Assembly (NCBI RefSeq): GCF_015207005.2
Contig: NZ_JADEXS020000001.1
Coordinates: forward strand, 8,765,001 to 8,829,000
Direction of reading: 5' to 3'
From: Desmonostoc muscorum LEGE 12446
GTDB lineage: Bacteria; Cyanobacteriota; Cyanobacteriia; Cyanobacteriales; Nostocaceae
DNA length: 64,000 bases
Made by a program: the position numbers and the translations under genes. The notes beneath the pieces were generated by a model. The model ran no database searches, had not been told where the DNA came from, and saw nothing but the letters and a program-made list of their open reading frames with translations. Shown in pieces: positions 37,364 to 46,142 of the stretch. The stretch's first letter is position 1; each line of letters begins with the position of its first letter.

Positions 37364-38326
37364 TTATATTTTCTCGGATAAAGAAGTCCCGGTGCCACCA
37401 CGGCGAACTTTAATTAATTCAGCGCAGATACTAACTGCAATTTCCTCTGGTGTTAAAGCACCAATATCTAAACCAATTGGTGCATATATCTGATGTAAAA
37501 ATCCCTGATTACAACCTTCTGTTTGCAGTATTTTATATACAGTGCTAACTCGTTTATTGCTGCCAATCATCCCAATATATGGCAGTTGATAATTAGACAA
37601 TAGCCGTAAAGCCGCTAAGTCTTGCAGATAACCTCTAGTAACTAAAGCAACATATAAGCTAGTATTTTTATCTAAAATTTCCTGAATTGAGGTGATGGGT
37701 TCTGCTAGCACCAGGGATGCGTCGGGAAATCTTTGTTTGGTGGCAAAATCGGGGCGATCGTCTTGTACAATAACCTGAAAACCTGCTATTTTGGCTATCT
37801 GCACTAGGGAAATTGCAATATGTCCTGCACCAATAATCAACAGTGTTGGCGGTGGTAGTAAAGGTTCAATTAATGCTGTGCTATGTAAAGATGCAATTAC
37901 TTCTGTTTCTTGGAGTAAGTAAGGTTTTTCATCTGTATGAAATGGCGTGATAATTGTTGCTGAGTGCCCAGATGTTAAAGTATCTATAATTTGATTGACT
38001 AAGTTTAAGCTTTCAAAGCCTGACCATAACTCTAATAATACTTGCATTGTACCACCACAAACGCCTTGAGTTTGTCGTTGAGGTACGCCAGATAAATCAA
38101 TTTCTACAATTTGTTTTTTACCTGTTTTTAGTAATTGCAAAGCTTGCTGATAAACTTTTGCTTCCCCGGCACCACCACCAATTGTTCCTACTGTTTTCCC
38201 ATCGGCGCTAATGAACATTTTCGCGCCGATTTCTCTGGGTGTGGAACCTTTGGTGTTGGTGACGGTGGCTAAAACTACGGCACTTTTTTTTAAGGTTTTT
38301 GCTAGTTGTTGGTAGAAGTCAAGCAT
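37364..38326 (-). CDS. XdhC/CoxI family protein
   Basis: 320 residues. N-terminal XdhC-CoxI domain: VTNTKGSTPREIGAKMFI, GTIGGGAGEAKVYQQAL and GVCGGTMQVLLE. C-terminal Rossmann domain: LLIIGAGHIAISLVQIAKIAGF with VQDDRPDFA, then YIGMIGSNKRV. Such proteins bind and protect sulfurated molybdenum cofactor before insertion into xanthine dehydrogenase-type enzymes. The MocA-like gene downstream fits. The terminator at 37298-37327 suggests it is transcribed separately from those genes. Confidence 0.92.
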   Translation of the reverse strand: MLDFYQQLAKTLKKSAVVLATVTNTKGSTPREIGAKMFISADGKTVGTIGGGAGEAKVYQQALQLLKTGKKQIVEIDLSGVPQRQTQGVCGGTMQVLLELWSGFESLNLVNQIIDTLTSGHSATIITPFHTDEKPYLLQETEVIASLHSTALIEPLLPPPTLLIIGAGHIAISLVQIAKIAGFQVIVQDDRPDFATKQRFPDASLVLAEPITSIQEILDKNTSLYVALVTRGYLQDLAALRLLSNYQLPYIGMIGSNKRVSTVYKILQTEGCNQGFLHQIYAPIGLDIGALTPEEIAVSICAELIKVRRGGTGTSLSEKI

Positions 38327-39007
38327 TTTTGATAACGAACCGCTCCAGGCGCAGAGAACGCAGAGGAAGAGAAGGTTGAGTTTTTGCCAAACTTTTTGGG
38401 GTATGATGGAGAGTTGGTTGAGTCTACAGCCTCTGGCGTGGAAAAAGTTATAAGATTAACGAACCACAAAGTACGCAAAGTACGCAAAGAGAAGATTAAG
38501 AAGAGAAAGTTTGATTCATCCAATGATAAAGATTTTAACTTGTGTTAACCAGATGTCAGGTTGATTTTTAATGTGGAGTAAATATTAGACTTCTTGCATA
38601 AATCAAAAAAAAGAACCCCACCCCGCCTTTGACTTACGTCAAAGTCTCCCCTCCCGAAGAGCGGGGAGGGGCTGGGGGTGGGGTGTTATATCATGTCCGG
38701 CTAATTAGTTATGATTCCCGAATCTATGCACAAACCCAAAAACCCTTCCCCTCTGCTCCCCTGCCCCTCTGCCCCTCTGCTGCCTTAATGATAAGTCTTT
38801 AACCGGACATGATATTAGGGGACTTTTGCAAGAGACTTCATGAGTTGCACTCACAAGGAAAGAATGAAAATATCTCTTTCCCAGTCCCCAATCCCCAGTC
38901 CCCAGTCCCTATTTTTAAGGCTTGTCTATTGTTTTAAAAATTTTAACCACAGGGGTTGATCAAGAATAAAGTGATTAGGCGGACATAATATGACTAATGA
39001 CCAATGT
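38327..39007. other. Repeat-filled intergenic region
   Basis: Holds a degenerate GCGCAGAGAACGCAGAGG-type repeat (about 38345-38370), ACAAAGTACGCAAAGTACGC (about 38465-38485), a C-rich hairpin repeat (38605-38684, running ACCCCACCCCGCC to GGGGTGGGGT), the miniature element at 38688-38815 and CCCAGTCC heptads near 38880-38910. No gene is apparent. Confidence 0.7.
38688..38815. mobile_element. Miniature inverted-repeat element with ATATCATGTCCGG ends
   Basis: 128 bp with perfect ATATCATGTCCGG inverted ends. Reverse-complemented it follows the copy at 26137-26257 nearly throughout: GGTTAAAGACTTA near the left end, a G-rich middle, GGTTTTTGGGTTTGTGCA, then TAATTAG before the right end. Confidence 0.85.
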
Positions 39008-39934
39008 CTAATGACTAGATCTAAAAGGTTGTCCTAATGATGCAGGTGTCTCCAGTTTAATGCGTGTATTATCCCGTGAGATGAACACTAAGACCAAGAT
39101 AGTAGCCAAGTAAGGTAAACAAGACAAAATATAAGGAGAAATATTAACTCCTAATCCTTGAAGAATTAATTGTATGGCACCAACGCCACCAAATAAGTAT
39201 GCACCAAGCAGGATTCTTTCAGGTTTCCATGTGGCAAACACAACTAATGCGATCGCAATCCATCCTCGTCCACCAGTCATATTTTCCGTCCATAGCGGCG
39301 TATATGCAAGGGAAAGATAACCCCCCGCTAACCCAGCCATCGCCCCACCAAACATTACCGCTAAATAACGAACTCTGCTAACAGGTAAACCCAAAGCATC
39401 AGCAGCATCAGGTGACTCGCCAATACTCCGCAACACTAAACCCGCCCGTGTACTCCGCAAAAACCACCACACCAGTGTCACTAAGACAACTGAGACATAT
39501 ACCAAAATATCTTGATTAAATAAAACTTTACCTAAAAGCGGAATTGATTTTAAAATCGGGATGTCAATCGGTTGCAGCCCGGTAATTGTCTTACCTACAT
39601 AACCTGTACCAATAAAAGCACTCAGTCCCGAACCAAAAATACTCAGGGCTAAACCTGTGGCCACTTGGTTCGCAGCTATAGTAATTGTTAATAAGGCATG
39701 AATAAAAGCGATCGCTATTCCCGATATCAGTGCTATTAGTAATCCCAAGTAAATATTACCTGTAACTGAAGCAGCAATAAAACCAGCCACAGCCCCAACC
39801 AGCATCATTCCCTCAACACCCAGGTTTAACACCCCCGATTTTTCAGTCACTAATTCACCTAATGCTGCCAAAATTAGAGGTGTAGCTGCCCGTATGCTAT
39901 CACTAATGATTAAGCTGATTGTTTGGATATTCAT
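39008..39934 (-). CDS. ABC transporter permease, nucleoside (BMP/NupQ) type
   Basis: 308 residues with about eight to ten membrane helices. LGELVTEKSGVLNLGVEGMMLVGA near the N terminus and LRSIGESPDAADALGLPVSRVRYLAV before the last helices are strongly characteristic of the second permease of nucleoside/simple-sugar ABC importers. The ATPase, partner permease and binding protein are not in the window. Proximity to the XdhC and MocA-like genes suggests purine salvage or catabolism, which is inference. Confidence 0.88.
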   Translation of the reverse strand: MNIQTISLIISDSIRAATPLILAALGELVTEKSGVLNLGVEGMMLVGAVAGFIAASVTGNIYLGLLIALISGIAIAFIHALLTITIAANQVATGLALSIFGSGLSAFIGTGYVGKTITGLQPIDIPILKSIPLLGKVLFNQDILVYVSVVLVTLVWWFLRSTRAGLVLRSIGESPDAADALGLPVSRVRYLAVMFGGAMAGLAGGYLSLAYTPLWTENMTGGRGWIAIALVVFATWKPERILLGAYLFGGVGAIQLILQGLGVNISPYILSCLPYLATILVLVFISRDNTRIKLETPASLGQPFRSSH

Positions 39935-39939
39935 ACAAT

Positions 39940-40112
39940 TTTGGATTTTGGATTTTGGATTTTAGATTCACCAGAGGATTTTCAATCAGTTGTGGGTCTA
40001 AATCCTCCACTTCAAGCATTGCTGAATTCTGTTAGCGATTCTGAATTCTAACTTCTCTTTTAAATTAGGAATTTCCAATCCAAAATCTAAAATCTAAAAT
40101 CTAAAATTCGGT
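39940..40112. repeat. TTTTGGA/TCTAAAA heptad repeats
   Basis: TTTTGGATTTTGGATTTTGG at the left and AAAATCTAAAATCTAAAATC at the right flank a spacer between the permease and deacetylase genes. The repeats are in opposite orientation, and the right run enters the 3' end of the deacetylase frame. They are typical intergenic filler of this genome. Confidence 0.75.
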
Positions 40113-41008
40113 GATGCTGCTGTTACCAAATTTTTTTCTTGGGCTTCTATTTCCAGTAGTTCGGGTATTGTCACAAATCTATAACCCTGCGCCTTTAAAC
40201 CGTCGATAATTTGCGGTAAAGCTTGGACAGTCCGAGAACGATTACCGCCACCATCGTGCATTAGTACAATTGCCCCTGGTTTGGCATTTTTTAGCACATT
40301 TTTTACCATCCCTGGCACTTGAGGCGAACGACGTTGAGCGTCTCCGGACTCTTCTGACCACATCATAACAGCATACTTCTGACTTTTAGCGTAGTCGGCC
40401 AATCCATTATTCAAGAAGCCGCCAGGGGGACGAAAGAGAGTAGTTTTCACTCCTGTAGTCTTATAAATGATGTCTGCTGTACTATTTATTTCACTAGCCG
40501 CAGTAGCTACATCCATATGACGATACGAATGATGCCATGTATGGTTGCCAATTACCTCCCCATCAGCTGCAACTTGCTTGGCAACCTGGGGAAAATATTT
40601 CACCATTTGCCCAATCATAAAGAACGTAGCTTTGATATGATTTTTCTGTAAAATATCTAATATTTGTGCTGTATTTTTCGGGCTGGGACCATCATCAAAA
40701 GTGAGGGCGATGACTTTTTGATTTGCTTTGAGTTTTGCTTGATAAATGACTGTTCCCTGAAATTTCTTTGGCACTTGATTCATTTGGTTTGTTGCTAGTA
40801 AAACAGCTTGTGCAGATGCAATCATTGCCTGATCTTGACTTGCTTTCCTCATCTCACTTTTTGGCTGTTGAATTCCTAATAAATGGTCAAGTTTGGTTGT
40901 GCCTAAAAGCAGACTGATACCTAAACTACTAGCACCAGCAGCCAATGTAATGATGACAAATTTTAAACTTACAGATAATTTCTGAGTGGACACATTAAAT
41001 CTCCTCAC
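40094..41008 (-). CDS. Polysaccharide deacetylase (NodB homology, CE4)
   Basis: 304 residues. An N-terminal hydrophobic anchor (LKFVIITLAAGASSLGISLLLG) is followed by the CE4 domain: TFDDGPSPKN (catalytic base and metal Asp), HTWHHSYRH (metal His pair), FRPPGGFLN, WSEESGDAQ and VLMHDGGGNRS. Family members remove acetyl groups from peptidoglycan or chitin-like polymers outside the membrane, using a divalent metal. All five motifs are present. The C terminus reads into adjacent heptad repeats (SPNFRF). Confidence 0.93.
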   Translation of the reverse strand: MRRFNVSTQKLSVSLKFVIITLAAGASSLGISLLLGTTKLDHLLGIQQPKSEMRKASQDQAMIASAQAVLLATNQMNQVPKKFQGTVIYQAKLKANQKVIALTFDDGPSPKNTAQILDILQKNHIKATFFMIGQMVKYFPQVAKQVAADGEVIGNHTWHHSYRHMDVATAASEINSTADIIYKTTGVKTTLFRPPGGFLNNGLADYAKSQKYAVMMWSEESGDAQRRSPQVPGMVKNVLKNAKPGAIVLMHDGGGNRSRTVQALPQIIDGLKAQGYRFVTIPELLEIEAQEKNLVTAASPNFRF

Positions 41009-41386
41009 CTTTGTGATTTTTCATTTGTCATTTCTTAGTAATAACTAAGAATACTCCCAGCATAGCTGATAGAACCAGTCTTTCAAGCTGCTTTTGCTCA
41101 TTGCTGGCTTGTTGTACGATCGCATTGGCTGTAGGCGATCGCTAATTCTATGATTACACTGTAGCCGTAGACGCGTAGCAGTCAGGGGGTCGCAGTCTTG
41201 TATACGAGACGCTCCGCGTTGGTAAAAGCCTCTTGTAGAGAAGGCGGTTCCCGTCGTTAGGAGCGTCACCCCCGAACCCCTTCGCCCTTGGCGTTCCCAA
41301 AGGGTAGGGCTTGTCGTTAGACATCCCTGTGTATATTTGACTTCAAGTCTAGAGAAGTAGAAGTGTAAATTTTATCGCCAACTTAC
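41009..41386. other. Intergenic region with dispersed repeats
   Basis: Includes HIP1 sites and a G/C-rich stretch (CGCAGTCTTGTATACGAGAC, then GCGTCACCCCCGAACCCC) that looks like the long dispersed repeats common in Nostoc genomes. Frames crossing it have no supporting features. The 3' part before 41386 is AT-rich. Confidence 0.5.
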
Positions 41387-41605
41387 TTAGATATTGCTCA
41401 AGCTGCCTTTACCGTTAGTTGCAGTTTGGGCGGGTTGAGTGGTAGGAACCGCCACAACTGAAGGAACTTGTGAAATAGATTTTTTATTCGTACTCCGCTT
41501 TCGACTAGAACCACCTGCCTTTAAATACTCCATGCTGTTTCTGCCGTAAACAGTTGCCACTGCACTAAGCATCCTCTCAGATAGTTCCGAGAGTTCTTTG
41601 TCCAT
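41387..41605 (-). CDS. Small protein, paralogue of the 26344-26739 gene
   Basis: 72 residues. Residues 1-32 (MDKELSELSERMLSAVATVY, then GRNSMEYLKAGG) match the middle of the 131-residue protein at 26344-26739. The remainder is Ser/Thr/Pro-rich and probably disordered. Its ATG lies five bases after the stop of the gene interrupted by the MULE element, so the two formed an operon before insertion. Function unknown. Confidence 0.65.
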   Translation of the reverse strand: MDKELSELSERMLSAVATVYGRNSMEYLKAGGSSRKRSTNKKSISQVPSVVAVPTTQPAQTATNGKGSLSNI

Positions 41606-41729
41606 ACGAATTAGTAATTATCACTTGGCTTATTAAAAACTTCTAAAATCTGTCGGCAAATCTGTTTGAGCTTATCTCCGATTTCATCAGAAGGCGAAGA
41701 TGCGCCGACAACACTCCCTGGCTGTCTAA

Positions 41730-42578
41730 TTAGTATTTAAGAGCTTGAAACTCAAGCACAGTGAGAAGTCCCTGATGTTGATTGACCAAAGATTGTATTG
41801 TGCTAACTGGATTACGATGAAGGCGACGTTTTTGTTGGCGAGGAGCTTGTGCGATCGCTAATCTACGACGTTGAGTTTTATACTCAGCTATAGGTACTTC
41901 CCGAATTTGTTGAAGTAACTGTTTTTCGTTTTGAGCTACAAATAGAACTTGATATTGGCCCAAATCACGTAATTCAACAGTTGATTTGCGTCCACTAATA
42001 CGTCGCTGATGGCGACGCAAATGACTAAATAAAGACTCGATTTTCAGGTTATCTGGTGGCAAACCAGGGATATCATAGCAGTGTAATAAGTCAGTACTGT
42101 ATTTATCCCATAAACGTTGTAACTTTTTTTTGAGAGCAAACTGTGCCGGATTTTGTTGATGGTCAGGTTGAAACATCTGTAATAACTCTTCCATCTCACG
42201 CCGAACTTGAAAGCTTGTTAAAGGGATTTGGGCAGTCTCTGTAATATCGATTACATCATCTGAGGTACGGTCAGAATTATTAGGATAGCGCAAACAATTA
42301 GCAATTCGTCGCAACCATTGGTGCGCCTCTGACAAGTCAGACGCGACTGAACGATTATTACTTAAGGCAAGGTCCACCCATACTGATAACAGAGATAAAT
42401 AATCTGTATCAATTTCCCGGTATGGTAAACTACGTAGTACTTCTCCAATAGCTAATAGTTGCTGGTAGCCCATTAAACCACCCCAACTAAACGGTTTGCG
42501 ACTTGTGCGATTGACACAATCCCGAATCGCCGCACGAATTTGAGCTTCCACTGCCATTAATTCTGCGTCTCGTGACAA
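41730..42578 (-). CDS. MULE-type transposase, C-terminal catalytic Glu frame
   Basis: 282 residues, overlapping the first frame. Read upstream in its own frame it continues PPFSVIPYLSRDAELMAVEA, consistent with a fusion produced by a minus-one slip on CCCCCCTTTTT. It holds the third catalytic residue in DNLKIESLFSHLRRHQRRIS. The pair could be a programmed frameshift or a simple inactivating mutation. Confidence 0.82.
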   Translation of the reverse strand: MSRDAELMAVEAQIRAAIRDCVNRTSRKPFSWGGLMGYQQLLAIGEVLRSLPYREIDTDYLSLLSVWVDLALSNNRSVASDLSEAHQWLRRIANCLRYPNNSDRTSDDVIDITETAQIPLTSFQVRREMEELLQMFQPDHQQNPAQFALKKKLQRLWDKYSTDLLHCYDIPGLPPDNLKIESLFSHLRRHQRRISGRKSTVELRDLGQYQVLFVAQNEKQLLQQIREVPIAEYKTQRRRLAIAQAPRQQKRRLHRNPVSTIQSLVNQHQGLLTVLEFQALKY

Positions 42579-43540
42579 ATAGGGGATGACTGAAAAAGGG
42601 GGGTACTATCTAGCTGCTGTTCGGAGCTTGGTTTTTGGGGTCTTTCAGAGTAATCAGGAACTTTTGGCAGCCCGTCTAAATCTGCCTTTAATTGCTGTCG
42701 GAGCTTTGTATCTAATGGCAGCACAGATTCACTCAAATTACTTAGGAAGTGTGCCTGACAACGTTGATGTGGTACATCTGTCCAAGTTGAATTTATTGCC
42801 GCGATGATTGCTGATTCCCCATCTGATAATGTTGCCAGCACTGTGTACGGCAACTCCTTATATGGTTGCAGCCACTCAATTAACCGTTGTGCTTGTGCCT
42901 GTGGCAATTGAATTGCACTAACTGGTGTGCCACTTAATACCTCGTATAACACATACAACAAAGTCCCATGACCCTCTGGCTGTAAGGCATCAATTGCCCA
43001 AATCAAACCACCATGTTCAATCGCTGTCGCAGCTAACTTCTCAGCCGTATGTGCAATCGTTCCACCCAACAGTGCCAAAAATTGACCGTATAACTTGCCC
43101 ACATTGCTTTCGTTAATTTCAACACCGCGCTGGTTTAATGAGCGTTGAATTTCTACCAACTGTTGATGCTCATGTTCATGTTGCCAACCAATAAATGCCA
43201 GCACGTCTAGCCCGTAGGTACTGTAAGGCAGACTGTACTTTAGCACCCCAGTAGCGTAGTAATGTTTACCAAAATGTGTGCAATTGGGATTGGTACATTC
43301 TTTACTTTTACCTGCCACAAACACTGCACCATCCATTGTTTGAATGGTTTTACGCATGTGCCTTGGTCTACGTAGAACTAACTCTTTACCACAATGCACA
43401 CATTCGATGAGCGAACATTCTAAAATTATTCGTTTGATGTTACTGAATTTTCGTTCTGGGCGATGGCGAGGCAACTTTACTATCACTAATTTTTTACTGC
43501 TGCTAGGTGCTTTCCTCAGCTTACCTGCTTTGTATACCAA
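42557..43540 (-). CDS. MULE-type transposase, N-terminal and catalytic Asp frame
   Basis: 327 residues. A zinc-finger-like part (LIECVHCGKELVLRRPRH, later KECTNPNCTHFG) is followed by the catalytic segment with Asp in LIWAIDALQPEG and Asp in LATLSDGESAI, then CQAHFLSNLSESVLP, the Cys-x2-His motif typical of MULE transposases. The third acidic residue is missing and lies in the downstream frame. The frame closes soon after CCCCCCTTTTT (plus 42593-42603), where a one-base slip would join the two halves. Confidence 0.85.
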   Translation of the reverse strand: MVYKAGKLRKAPSSSKKLVIVKLPRHRPERKFSNIKRIILECSLIECVHCGKELVLRRPRHMRKTIQTMDGAVFVAGKSKECTNPNCTHFGKHYYATGVLKYSLPYSTYGLDVLAFIGWQHEHEHQQLVEIQRSLNQRGVEINESNVGKLYGQFLALLGGTIAHTAEKLAATAIEHGGLIWAIDALQPEGHGTLLYVLYEVLSGTPVSAIQLPQAQAQRLIEWLQPYKELPYTVLATLSDGESAIIAAINSTWTDVPHQRCQAHFLSNLSESVLPLDTKLRQQLKADLDGLPKVPDYSERPQKPSSEQQLDSTPLFQSSPICHETQN

Positions 43541-43892
43541 CTAGATAGCTAGGGACAACACTCCAGTTTTCCACCGTAGAAAGTCGCCACGCCTCACCAC
43601 GATGATCGAATCCAGCTACCTCTACACCGATCGCTCGGCGGGAATTATTAATGGGATCTTGATAAAATCGGATTTGAATTAAGACACTGCGACTTTTCCA
43701 AGACTTGCTAATACCAGGAAAGTGAAAGCCAATATCTATAGAATCTGGATCGACTAACTCTCTAGTTTCCGGGTCATTTTTCCAGGGTTTGAGATCAGAC
43801 TTGGCATCAGGGAACTCGAATTTGAACAAATTAACTACCGTGGCAATGTTGCTGGCGAGTTCAAGGTTCGTTGCCTGTTCAGATGCGTTCAC

Positions 43893-44431
43893 TAAAAAAT
43901 ACTCCTATATTGCGTCGGCGTCTGGGGAAATGTGAAGAAAGAAAAACCGCCAGAAGGCTTACACTATTGGTGTTTCAGCTTATCAAGACCTTTGTAATTT
44001 AGCAACTTTAAATCAGGTTTTCCTAACAATATTGTTGCTAAAAAGAATTCAGAATTCAGAATTCAGGAGGAGCCAGTGCGGTCTTGGGGTTTCCCCAAGT
44101 CGAGCAACTGGCGTTCAGAGTGGTAAGTCTGCCAGAAATGGATCTGACTTTTCACGCAATCTCCAAAACCTCTCCCCTAAAAGATTCATTATTCTGAATT
44201 CTGAATTCTGAATTCTGACTCCTTTTCATTAAAATCGCTTCTTGTTGGGACTGGGTGACACCTATTAAGTAATTATACTTAAAAAATCTTCCAAAAGCAG
44301 ATGAAACTCTGCCCTTTGGAAAAAATATCAAGATTTTCTGCAAAATCCTTGACTGACAAGGATGAGAAAGTGCGCTAGCGATCTAAAATTACACTGTTAA
44401 TCGGCAAACAAAAAACAAACAACTTCGGTGT
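43893..44431. other. Intergenic region upstream of psbQ with AATTCAG repeats
   Basis: GAATTCAGAATTCAGAATTC near 44046 and the inverse TTCTGAATTCTGAATTCTGA near 44190 face each other and could pair over about 120 bases. Between them is GTCTTGGGGTTTCCCCAAG, a small hairpin found in Nostoc dispersed repeats. The psbQ promoter must lie between about 44230 and 44420. No gene is supported. Confidence 0.55.
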
Positions 44432-44887
44432 ATGGCGCGTCAACGCTCGATTTTTTCATTGATTTTAGTATTATTGGCCACATTTCTCATTAGTTGTGGT
44501 GGTCCTGGTGTCGCAGTGGCACCTCCAACGTACACAACAGCTCAAATTGAGAAAATTCAGCTATATGTTCCTGAAATTCAGGCTGTGCTCGATCGCTCAG
44601 AAGAGTTGAAAAGCCTGATCCAAAAACAAGATTGGATCAATGTGAGTAACTTTATACATGGCCCGGTAACCTCAGCGAGGCTAAACCTGACTTATGTCAC
44701 TCCCAACCTTCTGCCCAACGACCAAGCTAAAGCACGTCAAATAACGCGAGATTTGTTTAACCACTTGGTTAAAGTCAATCAAGGCGCTAGCTCTAGCAAC
44801 GCTCAAGTTGCTTTGAGTAACTCGGAAGCGGCTTTCGCAGATATTGACAAATTCCTCCAGTTGCTTCCTGAGGCAAGCACTCAATAG
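44432..44887 (+). CDS. psbQ: Photosystem II lipoprotein PsbQ (CyanoQ)
   Basis: 151 residues. A lipoprotein signal (SLILVLLATFLISC) has a lipobox at LISC, so Cys22 would be acylated and the protein anchored on the lumenal side of thylakoids. The mature part is a four-helix bundle (QIEKIQLYVPEIQAVLDRSE, LIQKQDWINVSNFIHGPV, VNQGASSSNAQVALSNSEAA), as in CyanoQ, which stabilises the oxygen-evolving complex. Length is typical. It appears monocistronic. Confidence 0.93.
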   Translation: MARQRSIFSLILVLLATFLISCGGPGVAVAPPTYTTAQIEKIQLYVPEIQAVLDRSEELKSLIQKQDWINVSNFIHGPVTSARLNLTYVTPNLLPNDQAKARQITRDLFNHLVKVNQGASSSNAQVALSNSEAAFADIDKFLQLLPEASTQ

Positions 44888-45023
44888 AAGGGCAGGGGAG
44901 GCAGGGGGAGCAGGGGAGGCAGGGGGAGATTAGAAGAAAAAAGCTTTCTATCCTTCCCGCACCTCCCACGCTCCCAATGCCCCATGCCTCATGCCCAATG
45001 CCCTATTCCCTCTCAAACAAGCA

Positions 45024-46142
45024 ATGAGTCATGTAGTCATTATCGGCTGTGGTGTAGTTGGGGCTGCGATCGCTTATGAACTCAGTCAAGTAAAAGGGCT
45101 GAAAATCACAGTTTTCGACCAACAACCACCAGCACAAGCTTCCACCGGTGCTGCACTTGGTGTTTTGATGGGCGTCATCAGTCAAAAAATCAAGGGTAAG
45201 GCTTGGCAAATGCGACAAACTAGCATCCAACGCTATGAAACTTTGATTCCAGAATTAGAAGCTTTAACAAATCGCAAAATCCCTTTTAACCGCCAAGGAA
45301 TTCTCATGCTGTTGTCCGATCCCGTGGAGGAAATCTCAGCATGGGAAAAGTTAGTAGAAACTCGCCACTCCCAAGGCTGGCAGTTAGAAATTTGGGATAC
45401 TGCTAAACTGAAAAAAATCTGTCCTCAGGTAGATTGCGAAAAAATTACTGGCGCTCTCTATTCTCCCCAAGACCGTCAACTCGATCCAACTGCCCTGACA
45501 TTGGCTTTAGTTGAGGCTGCCCAGCATAATGGTGTGACTTTCAAATTTGGTGTGGCTGTTTTGGATAGCCAAACCTCAATACCTGAATCTTCGCCCAAAT
45601 GTTGCCATTGCCTTGAGACTACAGAAGGAAAAATAACCGCTGATTGGTTTGTAGTCGCAGCCGGGTTAGGTTCCACACCACTCACGGCAAAATTAAACCA
45701 GCCGATTGATATCCGCCCCGTCTTAGGACAGGCACTAAAAGTAGGTGTAGGGCATCCATTAGGCAATGCCGACTTCCAGCCAGCGATTACGGGTAATGAT
45801 GTCCATATTGTTCCTGTGGGCGGTGGAGATTATTGGCTGGGTGCAACAGTGGAATTTCCCACCAACGGCTATGAGATACCGCCGAATCAACAATTGCTGG
45901 AATCTTTGAGGGAACAAGCGATCGCATTTTGCCCAGAATTAGCTACAGCAACTATTCTGGGCACTTGGTCGGGGTTACGCCCTCGTCCTGAAGGACGGCC
46001 AGCCCCAGTCATTGGTAAGTTGCCAGGATTTAGTAACGTCCTCCTAGCTACCGGGCACTATCGCAACGGCGTTTTACTAGCACCCGCCACAGCATATGCA
46101 ATTCGTGAGATGATTATTCCTCAGGGAATGAATGGGGAGTAG
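45024..46142 (+). CDS. FAD-dependent amino-acid oxidase, glycine oxidase (ThiO)-like
   Basis: 372 residues from MSHVVIIGCGVVG; upstream in-frame codons come from CCCATGCC repeats and are discarded. FAD binding: IIGCGVVGAAIAYEL with a following acidic strand end (ITVFDQQ). Later DAO-family motifs are ADWFVVAAGLGSTPL, RPVLGQALKV, DVHIVPVGGGDYWLGATVE, GLRPRPEGRPAPVIG and GHYRNGVLLAPATA. Likely oxidative deamination of glycine or a related amine. ThiO would supply the thiazole precursor of thiamine, but it is not next to thiC here, so substrate stays open. Confidence 0.85.
   Translation: MSHVVIIGCGVVGAAIAYELSQVKGLKITVFDQQPPAQASTGAALGVLMGVISQKIKGKAWQMRQTSIQRYETLIPELEALTNRKIPFNRQGILMLLSDPVEEISAWEKLVETRHSQGWQLEIWDTAKLKKICPQVDCEKITGALYSPQDRQLDPTALTLALVEAAQHNGVTFKFGVAVLDSQTSIPESSPKCCHCLETTEGKITADWFVVAAGLGSTPLTAKLNQPIDIRPVLGQALKVGVGHPLGNADFQPAITGNDVHIVPVGGGDYWLGATVEFPTNGYEIPPNQQLLESLREQAIAFCPELATATILGTWSGLRPRPEGRPAPVIGKLPGFSNVLLATGHYRNGVLLAPATAYAIREMIIPQGMNGE

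Larger units (their letters stand above)
41716..43554 (-). mobile_element. MULE-type insertion sequence, 1839 bp
   Basis: Imperfect terminal inverted repeats CCCTGGCTGTCTAATTAGTA (left) and, reversed, CCCTAGCTATCTAGTTGGTA (right) have four mismatches in 20. They are flanked by the 8-bp direct duplication ACAACACT (41708-41715, 43555-43562). The element carries two overlapping transposase frames on the minus strand. The target size and catalytic pattern fit Mutator-like (MULE/IS256-superfamily) elements. Confidence 0.88.
41611..43892 (-). pseudogene. Small cyanobacterial protein gene split by MULE-type IS
   Basis: The 5' part (43892 down to 43555) reads MNASEQATNLELASNIATVV, later HFPGISKSWKSRSVLIQIRF, and ends STVENWSVV. 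The 3' part (41707 down to 41611) reads GASSPSDEIGDKLKQICRQI and ends VFNKPSDNY. Removing 41716-43554 and one 8-bp duplicate joins them in frame as a 144-residue protein. The present 5' frame gains only a few IS-encoded residues before a stop. The intact protein has a beta-rich N-terminal part and a helical tail. Family not recognised. It was probably co-transcribed with the 72-residue gene downstream. Confidence 0.85.

Noticed and set aside
41045..41269. 74-residue minus-strand frame
   Set aside because: It lies in dispersed repeat sequence (HIP1 sites and GC-rich repeat), has no ribosome binding site and shows low-complexity composition.
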